A stretch of 64,000 nucleotides of DNA, taken from positions 434,001 to 498,000 of the forward strand of contig NZ_JAGSPJ010000004.1 in NCBI RefSeq assembly GCF_018139545.1, read 5' to 3'. Below the pieces are notes generated by a model. The model saw nothing but the letters and a program-made list of their open reading frames with translations, was not told the origin of the DNA and made no database searches. This DNA comes from Affinundibacterium fentianense. Its GTDB lineage: Bacteria > Pseudomonadota > Gammaproteobacteria > Burkholderiales > Burkholderiaceae_D. This document shows, one piece after another, positions 18,857 to 28,600 of this stretch (the first letter of the stretch is position 1; each line of letters begins with the position of its first letter). A program made the position numbers and the translations under genes.

Positions 18857-19603
18857 ATGAAACAATGGACTTGTTTAATCGCCGAGGATGAACCTTTAGC
18901 CCGCGAATCGCTGCGCGATAGCATTGCACAGCGACCCGAATTACGTTTACTGGCTGAGGCAGACAATGGAACGGTCGCGCTCGACATGATACAAAATTTG
19001 CGCCCGGACGTCGTCTTTATGGACATCCAAATGCCAGAGCTGACAGGAATCGAAGTATTAAAGCGCCTCGACTACCAACCAATCGTGATTTTTACGACCG
19101 CCTATGATCAATATGCTGTCACCGCGTTTGAACTCAATGCGATTGACTATCTACTGAAGCCTTTTTCACAAGAGCGATTTGAGGCGGCGGTCGAACGTCT
19201 GCCAAGTTATGAAGCCAGCACAAACACCGAGTCTCTGGTCGATGCATTGAGCTTGGCGACGTCGCGACAGATCACGAATTTGCAACGGATCTTAGTTAAA
19301 GATCGGGGTCATATTTTTCCCGTGAATGTGAACGACATTGCCTATTTGAAGTCGGATTCAAAATACACGGGGATCTACGTTGCAAATAAAACCTATTTGG
19401 TGCGATTGGGCTTGGCTGAATTGGCTGAGCGCCTAGACCCACAACGCTTTGTTCGCATTCATCGGTCGGTGATGGTGAATTTGGATTTTGTCGAATCGAT
19501 GCGAGTCGTCGATCAGTCTCAATTAGAACTGGCAATGCGCGATGGGAGCATCTTATTGGCAAACCGAGATGCGTCAAAGAGGTTAAGGGACATGTCGATC
19601 TGA
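18857..19603 (+). CDS. LytTR-type response regulator (AlgR/LytR family)
   Basis: A 248-residue regulator. The receiver domain (about 5-120) has acidic pocket EDE10-12, phospho-acceptor Asp56 (VVFMDIQMPEL), conserved Thr in IFTTAYDQ and Lys in LLKPF. A LytTR DNA-binding domain (about 145-245) includes the typical IAYLKSDSKYT and RIHRSVMVNLDFVESM motifs. It is encoded directly after the LytS-type kinase, its evident partner. LytTR proteins bind short direct repeats; no such sites were identified with confidence here. Downstream neighbour is the nicotianamine-synthase-like gene after a 125-base gap, so a regulatory link is possible but unproven. Confidence 0.92.
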   Translation: MKQWTCLIAEDEPLARESLRDSIAQRPELRLLAEADNGTVALDMIQNLRPDVVFMDIQMPELTGIEVLKRLDYQPIVIFTTAYDQYAVTAFELNAIDYLLKPFSQERFEAAVERLPSYEASTNTESLVDALSLATSRQITNLQRILVKDRGHIFPVNVNDIAYLKSDSKYTGIYVANKTYLVRLGLAELAERLDPQRFVRIHRSVMVNLDFVESMRVVDQSQLELAMRDGSILLANRDASKRLRDMSI

Positions 19604-19728
19604 GTCGATTTTGCTACGCCCACGGGGTATAGGACTGATTTGCATCATACTAGAACAGTCGATTGACTCGTTTTGCTTGATTTATACGGTAACATTCTGA
19701 GCTTAGAAGATTTTTTGAGCCAAACACG

Positions 19729-20490
19729 ATGGATACCACACCAAGCCAAGCATTTCTCAATCTGCTTACCCAAATCAGTCAGCAAACACCTTATGAACAA
19801 ATCAATGCGATTGTCGATTTTTCGAATCAATTGACTGATGAACAGTGCATGCAGCTCTTAGGCAATGACGCAGAGGTAATGCATCATAGTCCGCGTTTGA
19901 CACAAGTGTATTACGACTACATTATTCAAATGGAGACAGTCGAGATTCAACGTCTATTGGCGGATACGGGCACGCTCTACACGAGTTTCCGTGAGACGGC
20001 CTCACCTGCTGCGATGATGGCCTATGATAGGGTTGCCGACATTTTTGATAATCTCGAACTTAATGGAAAAACTGTCGTGATGGTTGGCTGTGGGCAGTTG
20101 CCTGTCACAGCGATACATCTGTGTGAAGAAAGCCAAATTAAAAAAGTGTATGCGCTTGATATTTCGGCGCAGGCGATCGACGTTGTGCATCAATTACAAG
20201 CAAAGTTCGGTTGGTCGAATCTCGAAGCGCAATTTTGTAATGGGAATAGCTACGACTATAGTGAGGCAGATATTGTCTATATAGCAAATATGGTGCGTCC
20301 AAAAGCCGAAGTGATTGCGCAAGTGCTCAAGACTGCCCGCGCCGATGCAGAAATCATCATTCGAGAGCCTTACGCATTAGGTAAATTATGGGCTGATTGT
20401 GCGGAAGACACGCTCGATGCCCGATTATCTGTCCGCAGTTATGGCCCGGGTTCTCGGTATTTGTCGCGAGACGCGTTTATCCAGCGCTAA
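19729..20490 (+). CDS. Nicotianamine-synthase-like SAM-dependent enzyme
   Basis: A 253-residue protein with a helical N-terminal part (about 1-110) and a Rossmann fold whose glycine motif VVMVGCGQLPVTAIHL (116-131) resembles the GSGPLPLTS motif of nicotianamine synthases rather than an ordinary methyltransferase. An acidic residue follows at Asp144, and DIVYIANMV (181-189) and IIIREP match later NAS blocks. NAS and CntL-type enzymes transfer the aminocarboxypropyl group of SAM to an amine to build metallophores. No opine dehydrogenase or histidine racemase is nearby. An ATP-grasp gene follows 126 bases downstream on the same strand. A plain methyltransferase remains possible. Confidence 0.6.
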   Translation: MDTTPSQAFLNLLTQISQQTPYEQINAIVDFSNQLTDEQCMQLLGNDAEVMHHSPRLTQVYYDYIIQMETVEIQRLLADTGTLYTSFRETASPAAMMAYDRVADIFDNLELNGKTVVMVGCGQLPVTAIHLCEESQIKKVYALDISAQAIDVVHQLQAKFGWSNLEAQFCNGNSYDYSEADIVYIANMVRPKAEVIAQVLKTARADAEIIIREPYALGKLWADCAEDTLDARLSVRSYGPGSRYLSRDAFIQR

Positions 20491-20616
20491 GTTCGACGAA
20501 ACAATATTTGTCTACTTCTGCTTGCAGCTTCAAACTTCAAGCATCAAGCATGTATCGGTGTAAGGCATCAGACTACTCGCCTAGTTTCTGAGGGTGTATT
20601 CGTAAAAGGATTATTC

Positions 20617-22497
20617 GTGGATTCTCCAGCTCCTATTCAATCTCAATCCATTCACCTACAAGAATTTCGTGTGATCGGGGGAGTGACCAAAGTCTTTCCT
20701 CAGCCGACTGCAAGTGCGATTTTGCTCGTTTCTGATGATCAAGCAATAGCCGAGAATGTGCTGCAAGACCTATTCAAGGGCTTGTTGCCGAGTCTTCGCA
20801 TGATACAAACAGCTAAGTTGGTAGAGCAAATCGGTTCTTTGAATGTGCAACTGTCGGCTCGTGCTGGTGCTCCGCAATTTTGCGATAGCAAGATCGCACC
20901 TCTTGCGAATGGCACTTATAAGATGATATTTCCGTGTTTGCCAGGAGCACATCAAGCCAGTGCGCATTTGTTGGTTGCGATTGTACAGCTCTTCAATCTT
21001 TTAAAAGTGGATGCCGAATTGGAGCAGCGGCAAGATGCTATGAAGCGAATTCAACAGGCAGTCCAAGCGCTTTTAGCTGAAGCTCCGCGAGGTATCAACA
21101 CCATGCCTATGCTACAAACCGCGCACAAAATGGGCATTCCTTGGTATCGCTTAATTGGCAATATCTATCAATTTGGGCAGGGACGTCGGTCCTATCGTTT
21201 TGACAGTTCTATTAGTGACGTGACGCCGCATCTGTCTGTGCAACTCGCACAAAATAAATTCTTGACGAGTACGCTGTTGAGGCAACAAGGATTGCCGGTT
21301 GCGCAGAGCAAGCTAGTTGGTTCGGTCGAGGACGCAATGCAATTTGTGCAGCAACATGGATACCCTGTGGTTGTCAAACCCTGTGACCGCGATCGGGGAT
21401 TAGGTGTTGCTTGTAAACTGGAGAGTCCTGAAGAAATTGCAGCCGCTTTTGAAGCAGCAAGAAAACACAGCCCGCATATTATGATCGAAACATACGTACG
21501 CGGCGAAGATCATCGAATTCACGTATTCAACGGTAAAGCCTATCGGGTTAGACATCGCGTACCCGCTCAAGTTGTCGGCGATGGTAAATCGAAACTTGAA
21601 CAGCTCATCGCGCAGAATAATGCGAATGCAAACCGGACGGCTGGTACAGGGGTGATCCATGTTGATGACGAAAGTCTGAAATTGATTAGTCAGCAGAAAA
21701 TGACGTTACAATCGATTCCCTCCAAAGGCCAGATTGTGAAATTGAAAGTGATTGCCAATGTTTCTGCTGGCGGAACAAGTTATGAAGTGCCCCTCGACGA
21801 GGTCCATCCCGACAATATTTATCTTGCGGAACGAGCCGTCGCGACGCTAAAACTTGATCTCGCAGCGGTGGATCTTCTCATTCCGGATATCCGTCAGTCA
21901 TGGCTGGACAGTGGTGCAGCAATCTGTGAAGTCAATTCCAAGCCACAGTTTGGTGCGGATGCCCCGGCCAAAATTTTTGCGCAATTATTTCCACAACGCG
22001 GGAAAATACCTGTGATTGTTTTTTTCGCAGGGACCAATAGTCATGAATGGCTTGGTGCTGTTCAACATCAGGCGATACAACGAGGCATCAATCTCGGTAT
22101 TGCTCATCATGGCGCTGCGTGGATTGGTTCGCGGCGTGTGACACAGGACGGTCAATTGTCGGCATTTCAAATTGCCGAAATTTTAGTGAAAGACACACAA
22201 GTTGATGCGTTGCTTATCGCAGCTGATCCAAGTTTGATGCACAACGGTATGTCATTTCAAGAAATTGACTTGTTGCTAGTAGACCGTGATTTGAAAGAGC
22301 AAGCGGAGATCGATTTAACGCTCTTTCTGCGCTCTCATTGCAAGCTATTGTTGGACAATTTAGATTATGCGAATTTGCCTAAATTGTCGGCGGGACCACA
22401 GTCAGGCACCGCTTTTGAAGTGATTCCATCGATGCTTGCAGAGGAAGTGATGAATATACTTGATGAACAATACCCCGCTGCGAAAGTATCAAAATAA
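20617..22497 (+). CDS. Cyanophycin-synthetase-like ATP-grasp ligase with degenerate Mur domain
   Basis: A 626-residue protein. About residues 1-170 resemble the N-terminal domain of cyanophycin synthetase. An ATP-grasp domain (about 205-455) shows YPVVVKPCDRDRGLGV, the acidic ETYVRGEDHRIHV strand, the RVPAQVVGDGKSKLEQL block typical of CphA, and the metal-binding E438-x-N440. The C-terminal piece (about 462-620) aligns with the start of the CphA Mur-ligase domain, but the P-loop GTNGKT reads GTNSHE (472-477) and the domain is much shorter, so it should not bind ATP. GTG start with AAAAGGA (20604-20610) six bases before. It likely joins one amino-acid-type substrate to another; it is probably not a cyanophycin polymerase. 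Confidence 0.75.
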   Translation: MDSPAPIQSQSIHLQEFRVIGGVTKVFPQPTASAILLVSDDQAIAENVLQDLFKGLLPSLRMIQTAKLVEQIGSLNVQLSARAGAPQFCDSKIAPLANGTYKMIFPCLPGAHQASAHLLVAIVQLFNLLKVDAELEQRQDAMKRIQQAVQALLAEAPRGINTMPMLQTAHKMGIPWYRLIGNIYQFGQGRRSYRFDSSISDVTPHLSVQLAQNKFLTSTLLRQQGLPVAQSKLVGSVEDAMQFVQQHGYPVVVKPCDRDRGLGVACKLESPEEIAAAFEAARKHSPHIMIETYVRGEDHRIHVFNGKAYRVRHRVPAQVVGDGKSKLEQLIAQNNANANRTAGTGVIHVDDESLKLISQQKMTLQSIPSKGQIVKLKVIANVSAGGTSYEVPLDEVHPDNIYLAERAVATLKLDLAAVDLLIPDIRQSWLDSGAAICEVNSKPQFGADAPAKIFAQLFPQRGKIPVIVFFAGTNSHEWLGAVQHQAIQRGINLGIAHHGAAWIGSRRVTQDGQLSAFQIAEILVKDTQVDALLIAADPSLMHNGMSFQEIDLLLVDRDLKEQAEIDLTLFLRSHCKLLLDNLDYANLPKLSAGPQSGTAFEVIPSMLAEEVMNILDEQYPAAKVSK

Positions 22498-22564
22498 GAT
22501 CGCAACAAAGGCGCTATGCTGAAAGAAGTGATTTATCTATCGCCAAGTTTATTGAGGAAAAGCA

Positions 22565-23293
22565 CTAGCAATCTAACAACGGCGTATTTAAATTATTCAG
22601 TCGGAAACCGCGAGGGATAAACCGGATCACGATGCCCGCTCGTCTTGTCTCTTGCTTATTTGGCGGTGATCCATGCAAGGTTTTTCCATCAAAGGCAAAG
22701 CATTGTCCCGCGCGAAGCGGCATTTTTGCGATGGTCTTTTCGATTGCAAATGGGGGACGGGGGAGTTCCTCGCTGTCTTGAAGCGCCTGAACGTACTGGC
22801 TCGTTTTAAATTGTTCAAGTGGGATAGCTTCGATTTGCGTACCCGGCACCAGCCAGACGCAATTGTGCTCTTGTGCTTCGTCGAGCGCGATCCAAACGTT
22901 GATATTTGGAAACCAACCAAAACCTTCGCTTTTATAGGTATCTTGGTGCCATTCTATGCGGCGTGCGCCTGGTGACTTGATCCAAAACGTACTTCGCCAA
23001 ATGCAAACTTCGTCTCCCAATAATTGTTTAGCTGTTTGGACGATGAGTGGATGTGTCGCCAGTTTTCGAATGATCGGATGGTCGAGATGGGCATCATAAA
23101 TCGTTTCTAAAGGCGCGCGTTCTCCAATTGTAGGAGCGACGGCTGAATAAATACTCTCAGTCGCGCTTCTCTCTCGCATGAGTTCTTCGATATGGTTTCT
23201 GAGTGTATTCATCTCCTGTTCGGACATGAGCGTAATGGGCCCGATAAAGCCGTCGCGTTGAAACGCTGAGTGTTGTTCAGATGTCAGAACCAT
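22565..23293 (-). CDS. Phytanoyl-CoA dioxygenase (PhyH) family protein
   Basis: A 242-residue Fe(II)/2-oxoglutarate-dependent oxygenase of the PhyH family. Metal ligands fit WHQD (His and Asp) and a distal His in LHGSPPN; an Arg in RAGIVIRF would hold 2-oxoglutarate. Such enzymes hydroxylate small metabolites. A TTG 11 codons upstream (23326) is also in frame, but family members begin at the MVLTSEQHSAFQRDGFI residues, so I use the ATG at 23293; neither start has a good Shine-Dalgarno. It follows the GNAT gene on the minus strand by about 55 bases and is convergent with the ATP-grasp gene. Substrate unknown. Confidence 0.85.
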   Translation of the reverse strand: MVLTSEQHSAFQRDGFIGPITLMSEQEMNTLRNHIEELMRERSATESIYSAVAPTIGERAPLETIYDAHLDHPIIRKLATHPLIVQTAKQLLGDEVCIWRSTFWIKSPGARRIEWHQDTYKSEGFGWFPNINVWIALDEAQEHNCVWLVPGTQIEAIPLEQFKTSQYVQALQDSEELPRPPFAIEKTIAKMPLRAGQCFAFDGKTLHGSPPNKQETRRAGIVIRFIPRGFRLNNLNTPLLDC

Positions 23294-23348
23294 AATCGTA
23301 GTTGGGGTGTCGGTGATGTTGATCAAATAGTCTGAGTGTGCGGCTGTA

Positions 23349-23888
23349 CTACAAACGTTTTTCCAGCTCTAACATTTTCAATTCTTTGACTAAGCGACAT
23401 TCGTCAGGAACTTCAGCTGGAAAATCCTTCACTTTGCCTGTTTTTGCATAGCCTCGTCGTTCATAGTAGGCGATCAATTCATGACGGCTTGTGATCACCG
23501 TCATCCACATTTTCTGAGATTGCCATGTTCGCTTCACCAGATCTTCGGCGGCCAGCATGAATCTCTTGCCTATTCCTCCGCCTTGCAATTGAGGATTCAC
23601 TGCAAACATGCCGAGATAGGCTCTATCTTCGGTCTTTTGCAAATGAACCGAGCCAACAATGATCTCATCTTGCAGGCATAACAAAATCAGCGAGCCGTCC
23701 GCTTCAATCAGGTTGAGGACGTCGTTCGGTATCACTCTGACACCGGTAAGGAGGTCGGCTTCCGTCGTCCAGCCCGCACGGCTCGAATCGCCGCGATAGG
23801 CGCTATTGACAAGCGCGGTGATTGCTTCTGCATCTTTGCTGGTGGCGATACGGAAATCCAAAACAGGAACAGCGGAATTCAAATTCAT
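23349..23888 (-). CDS. GNAT family N-acetyltransferase
   Basis: A 179-residue acetyl-CoA-dependent acyltransferase. The GNAT core is visible: beta4 LGMFAVNPQLQGGGIGKRFM with the acetyl-CoA pyrophosphate loop Q-x-x-G-x-G (QGGGIG), and the late YYERRGYAKTG segment. The acceptor is unknown. It is the first gene of a short minus-strand unit with the PhyH oxygenase; both end facing the nicotianamine-synthase-like/ATP-grasp genes. Confidence 0.88.
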   Translation of the reverse strand: MNLNSAVPVLDFRIATSKDAEAITALVNSAYRGDSSRAGWTTEADLLTGVRVIPNDVLNLIEADGSLILLCLQDEIIVGSVHLQKTEDRAYLGMFAVNPQLQGGGIGKRFMLAAEDLVKRTWQSQKMWMTVITSRHELIAYYERRGYAKTGKVKDFPAEVPDECRLVKELKMLELEKRL

Positions 23889-24415
23889 TTTTGAATACTC
23901 ATAGGGTGAAATTCATGAAACTAATGCGATGCGTCACGCCTGCATGATAACACGCACGCTGAGCCCAGATAAGCTTAGCCGGGTGGTCAGCATTTGATAC
24001 AAATTAAGCTTGATGAACTAGGCAAATTTACTGAACAAATAAGGAGGAAAAGTCGCAGTCAGTGAGAATTTCTGGGAAAAATAGCGAGGAGAGATTGTGT
24101 AGACGCGTTTTTTACTTCGCGTACGAGGCAATTCTGCGCGTCGTGGAATTGGTTGGTGTTCGTTTGCCTCTCTGTGGCTTGCTCGAGCTTGTTGACACCG
24201 TCTAAAAATAATTCAAAAGATTAAAAAAATGCCATTTTCTCAAGACATAGCTGACGCTAATTAGCGTTCTTGATTTCATTTCATTCCGGTTTTTTTGCGT
24301 TTCATCCCCACTTTTGCGCAACTCACTGCTTTGCGTATTGAAGACCCATTTGCAAAAAGGAATACTCACCATCGCGAATCCTCCCATTCCACTAATACAT
24401 AAGCAGGTACCTACA
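23889..24415. other. Intergenic region upstream of the RND efflux genes
   Basis: About 530 bases between divergent units (GNAT on minus, RND adaptor on plus). The only structured element I see is a 14-nt perfect palindrome ACGCTAATTAGCGT at 24254-24267, a candidate operator. No gene for a local TetR/MarR regulator is present. Confidence 0.55.
24254..24267. promoter_or_regulatory. Palindromic operator candidate upstream of the RND operon
   Basis: Perfect palindrome ACGCTAATTAGCGT, 149 bases before the adaptor ATG at 24416. Length and symmetry fit a dimeric repressor site, but no cognate regulator is known. Confidence 0.35.
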
Positions 24416-25603
24416 ATGTCACGTCAAACTTTAATCGTAATCGCGATCGCTTCCGCTCTTGCTGGCTTAACAGCCTGTGGGAACGCTCCACAAGATACTC
24501 AGAAAGCGAGCGCGAGTGCGTCAGCTAGTGTCGCAAAAGGAGAAGCGAAAACCGGCCCAGAAAAATTGATCATTGCGTCTGAAGACGTCCTGAATTTGCA
24601 GAATAATGCGCTTGCTTCGGGTCCTGTGGTGACGGGTTCGATTCAACCTGAGCGTAAAGCAGACTTACGAGCAGAAGTATCGACAGTCGTTTTGCAAGTA
24701 CTGAAGGAAAACGGTGAGGCGGTGAAACGTGGTGACGTGATTGTTCGCCTCGATGAAACTTCAATCCGCGACAATTTGAATTCTGCCAATGATGCGGCGC
24801 GCAATGCTGCACTTGCATTAGACCAAGTTGAGAGAAATTTGCAGCGCTTGAAAACTTTGCGCGCATCAGGAATGACCTCGATGCAAGCTTTGGATGATGC
24901 AGAAGTTCGTCGGAATGCTGCGCAAAGTGAAGTGTCAGCGGCAAAAGCACGCGCCGTACAGGCGCAGCAGCAACTACAACGCACGATTGTCCGTGCGCCG
25001 TTTGATGGTGTGGTAAGCGAACGTAAAGTTTCAGCGGGTGATACTGCATTGGCTGGCAAGGAATTGGTGAAAGTAGTTGACCCAAGCAGTATGCGTTTTG
25101 TCGGACGCGTTTCAGCTGACAAGATTGGCCTAGTAAAGATCGGTCAGGCAGTGAGTTTCCGTATCAATGGCTATGCCAATCAAGAATTCAGAGGCAAGGT
25201 GACGCGCCTCGACCCCGCTGCAAATGATGTGACACGTCAGGTTGAGGTGTTGGTCGCCTTTGCCGATAGTAAACAACCGCGCGTTTCCGGCCTGTACGCA
25301 GAGGGAAATATTGAGTCAGAAACCGTTTCCGCGTTGATGTTGCCAGAAGCCGCGATTGTCAAATCAGGTGATAAATCGTTCGCTTGGCGAGTACAAGGAA
25401 AAACTTTGAATAAAGTCGAATTGGCACTCGGTAGTCGTGATGTACGCACGGGGAACTACGAAGTACGTCGCGGTGTTGTGGCTGGTGATGTGATCATGCG
25501 CAATCCGAACTCGAGTCTAAAGGATGGTCAACTGGTTGAAATGGCCAATACAGGTGCGACCAAGACTGCTTTAGCGAACACCACACTTGCGATGAAGGAC
25601 TGA
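24416..25603 (+). CDS. RND efflux periplasmic adaptor lipoprotein
   Basis: A 395-residue membrane-fusion protein that bridges an RND pump to an outer-membrane channel. It has a lipoprotein signal with lipobox LTAC (Cys21), a biotinyl-lipoyl-like domain split by a helical hairpin (about 60-215, including the IVRAPFDGVVSERKVSAGD return strand), then beta-barrel and membrane-proximal domains. An ATG 34 codons further upstream is in frame, but the one at 24416 begins the lipoprotein signal. The pump gene starts 3 bases after its stop codon. No outer-membrane factor gene is adjacent, so the pair must borrow a TolC/OprM-type channel. Confidence 0.93.
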   Translation: MSRQTLIVIAIASALAGLTACGNAPQDTQKASASASASVAKGEAKTGPEKLIIASEDVLNLQNNALASGPVVTGSIQPERKADLRAEVSTVVLQVLKENGEAVKRGDVIVRLDETSIRDNLNSANDAARNAALALDQVERNLQRLKTLRASGMTSMQALDDAEVRRNAAQSEVSAAKARAVQAQQQLQRTIVRAPFDGVVSERKVSAGDTALAGKELVKVVDPSSMRFVGRVSADKIGLVKIGQAVSFRINGYANQEFRGKVTRLDPAANDVTRQVEVLVAFADSKQPRVSGLYAEGNIESETVSALMLPEAAIVKSGDKSFAWRVQGKTLNKVELALGSRDVRTGNYEVRRGVVAGDVIMRNPNSSLKDGQLVEMANTGATKTALANTTLAMKD

Positions 25604-25605
25604 TC

Positions 25606-28600
25606 ATGTTTTTATCTGATTTCAGTATTAAACGTCCGATCGCAACGATTGTTTTAATTATCGCGATGATGGCGATGGGTTTGCTCGCGATGAGTAAACT
25701 CCGAGTAAACCAAAATCCCGATGTTGAGATCCCAGGCTTATTCGTTAGCATTCCCTATCCAGGTGCCTCTCCCGATACGGTCGAGCGCGAAATTATTAAT
25801 CGCATCGAAAAGTCATTGCAAAGTGTATCTGGCGTCGACGAGGTTTACTCTTTTGCGAACGAGGGCAGCGCTGGATTTGAAATGCGCTTTTCGTTTAAGA
25901 AAAATATGATCGAGGCGGCTGAAGAAGTCCGCAACGTGATTTCGACAGTGCGCTATAAGTTACCAACGGAAATGCGTGAACCTATCGTACAGCGCTTTGA
26001 TCCGTCGACCCAACCCATCTTGAACTTGGCCTTGTCGTCTAGTAGCCAAAGTCATGCAGAGATCTCACGTCTTGCTGAAGATACTTTAGCGACCCGATTG
26101 CGTGGCATTGCAGGCGTCGCTACTGTGAACGTCAATGGTGCGTTACGGCGCGAACTGTCAGTCTTGCTAAGGGCCGAGCGCTTGCGCGAATTTAATGTAT
26201 CTGCAGGAGAAGTGGTCGCTGCATTACGCAGTCAAAATACCAATGCGCCAGTTGGCAAAGTGCGTGGTGATTTGGAGGAAGAAAGTATTCGTTTAGTTGG
26301 ACGGATTGAAAGTCCGGCTGAATTTCAAAATATCGTCGTAAAACGGCGTGGCGATCAAATTGTTCGCTTGGGTCAAGTCGCCACGATTGAGGATGGGTTT
26401 GCTGACATCAATGGTTTAAGTATACGCAGTGGAAAACCCAATGTCGGGATACAAGTAACCCGTTCGCGCGAGGCGAGTACGGTTAGTGTGGCAAAAAATG
26501 TAGTCAAAGCTGTGGAAGACATCAATAAAGAACTCGCTAAGGATCATCCTGGTACGAAATTAGAAGTGACCCGTGACGGTGGTAAAGATGCGCAAAATAG
26601 TTTGAATAATGTGATCGAATCCTTGATTTTTGGTGCTGTATTGACGATTTTTGTTGTCTACGCATTTTTGAATTCATGGCGTTCCACGCTCATCACTGCT
26701 TTAAGTTTGCCAACTTCTGTTATCGCGGCTTTTATCGCAGTATGGTTGTGCGGTTTTACCTTGAACTTCATGACCTTGCTCGGCTTGTCCTTGGCCATTG
26801 GTGTCTTGATTGATGATGCGATCGTCGTGCGTGAGAATATCGTACGTCATATGCAAAACGGCTCTGACCGGCGCACCGCCGCCTTGGAGGGGACCGCAGA
26901 GATTGGATTAGCGGTCGCTGCAACCACCTTCTCGATTATCGCGGTATTTATTCCGGTCGCGTTTATGCCTGGTATTTCGGGCGAATGGTTCCGACCTTTT
27001 GCATTGACCGTGACTTGTTCTGTATTGGTCAGCTTGGGCATTTCCTTTACCCTCGACCCTATGCTCTCTGCGTATTGGGGAGATCCAGCGGATCATCACA
27101 CAGCACCCAAAAAAGGCCTGAGCAAGGTGTTAGCGCGTTTTAATGATTGGTTTGATAGCCAAGCAGACCGATATGGGCACGTGATTGCGTGGGCTTTGCA
27201 TCACCGCCGTTGGATGGGAGCAATCGCGCTCGCGACATTTATTGGTGCGCTGGTATTACAAGCCAAGTTTGGCGGCACTAGCTTCTTGCCAACCGCCGAT
27301 TCCGGTAATTTGATGATCGAAGTGCGCACACCTGCTTCGTCATCCGTTGAGTACGCTCGTTTGAAAATGGAGCGGGCAGCAGAGATGGCGCGTTCGATTC
27401 CTGAGGTTAAGGAAACGAATAGTAATATCAATGCGGCAGGTGGACGGATCTATGTCGACATTGGCAAGAAGAATACGCGCAAGCGCAGTGCCAAAGAGAT
27501 TGCAGTCGAGCTACGCGAAAAAGTGAAGCAATTAGTGGGCGCCGAATATGTGGTTTTGGACGACTTGAATAATGGTGCTCGTAAGCCGATACAAATTGAA
27601 TTCACTGGACCAGATTCACGCAAGCTCATGGAAATTACAAATGCGTATATGGAACAACTACGCAAAGTGCCGGGTGCGGTGGATGTTGGTTTGTCAGAAC
27701 AAGATCCGAAAAAAGAATTAAAAATAGAAATGAACCGGGGTTTAGCGAATTCAATGGGAATTTCTATTAATGACGCTGCACAAGCTTTACGGGTTGCTTT
27801 CGCTGGTATTGAAGTCGGCGACTGGGTCGATCCAACGGGTGAGACACGTGACGTCGCGGTACGCTTGCATCCATCTGACCGTGTCAGTAAAGAGAATATC
27901 GAACGCTTACCGATAGCCATTTCTGGCACCAATGAGATGGTTCCTTTGGATCAAATTGCGACAGTCACGATGGGCAAAGGCCCCTCTGCGATTGAGCACA
28001 GCAACGGCAAGCGCACGATCACGGTTTCCGCAAATGCACAAGGCCGTTCTAGTGGTGAGGTCACCAAAGAAGCGATGGCATTAGCAGAATCGTTTAATTA
28101 CCCACCAGGCTATGGTTTGTCCTTAGCTGGGGCAGGTCAAGATCAGAACGAGTTGTTTACCGAAATGTTGATTGCTTTGATCTCAGGAATTGGCTTGATG
28201 TATTTGATACTTGTGATGCAGTTTGGTTCTTTCACCGCACCTTTGGCCGTGATGTTGTCCTTGCCTTTGTCTTTGATCGGCGTGGTGGTTGCTTTGATGA
28301 TTACGGGTAGTACGATTAACTTGATGAGTTTTATTGGCATCATCATGTTGATGGGACTGGTGGCAAAAAATGCGATCTTATTGCTCGACGCAGCACGTAA
28401 GCAGGAAAAAGAAGGGATGGATCGTGAAGAGGCTTTGATGCACGCTGGGCGGGTTCGCTTACGTCCGATTTTGATGACCACGTTTGCTTTGATCGCGGGG
28501 ATGATTCCGGTTGCACTAGGGCTTGGTGAAGGTGGTGAATTCTATCGTCCACTGGCGATCGCGATTATTGGCGGCACCATCACTTCTACCATCTTAACCT

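Noticed and set aside
20617-22497. True cyanophycin synthetase
   Set aside because: Too short (626 versus about 870 residues) and the Mur-domain P-loop is lost, so both-step cyanophycin polymerisation is unlikely.
24570-25122. Minus-strand frames of 159-171 codons antisense to the RND adaptor
   Set aside because: Overlap a well-supported gene; composition rich in Ser/Arg/His with no recognisable domain.
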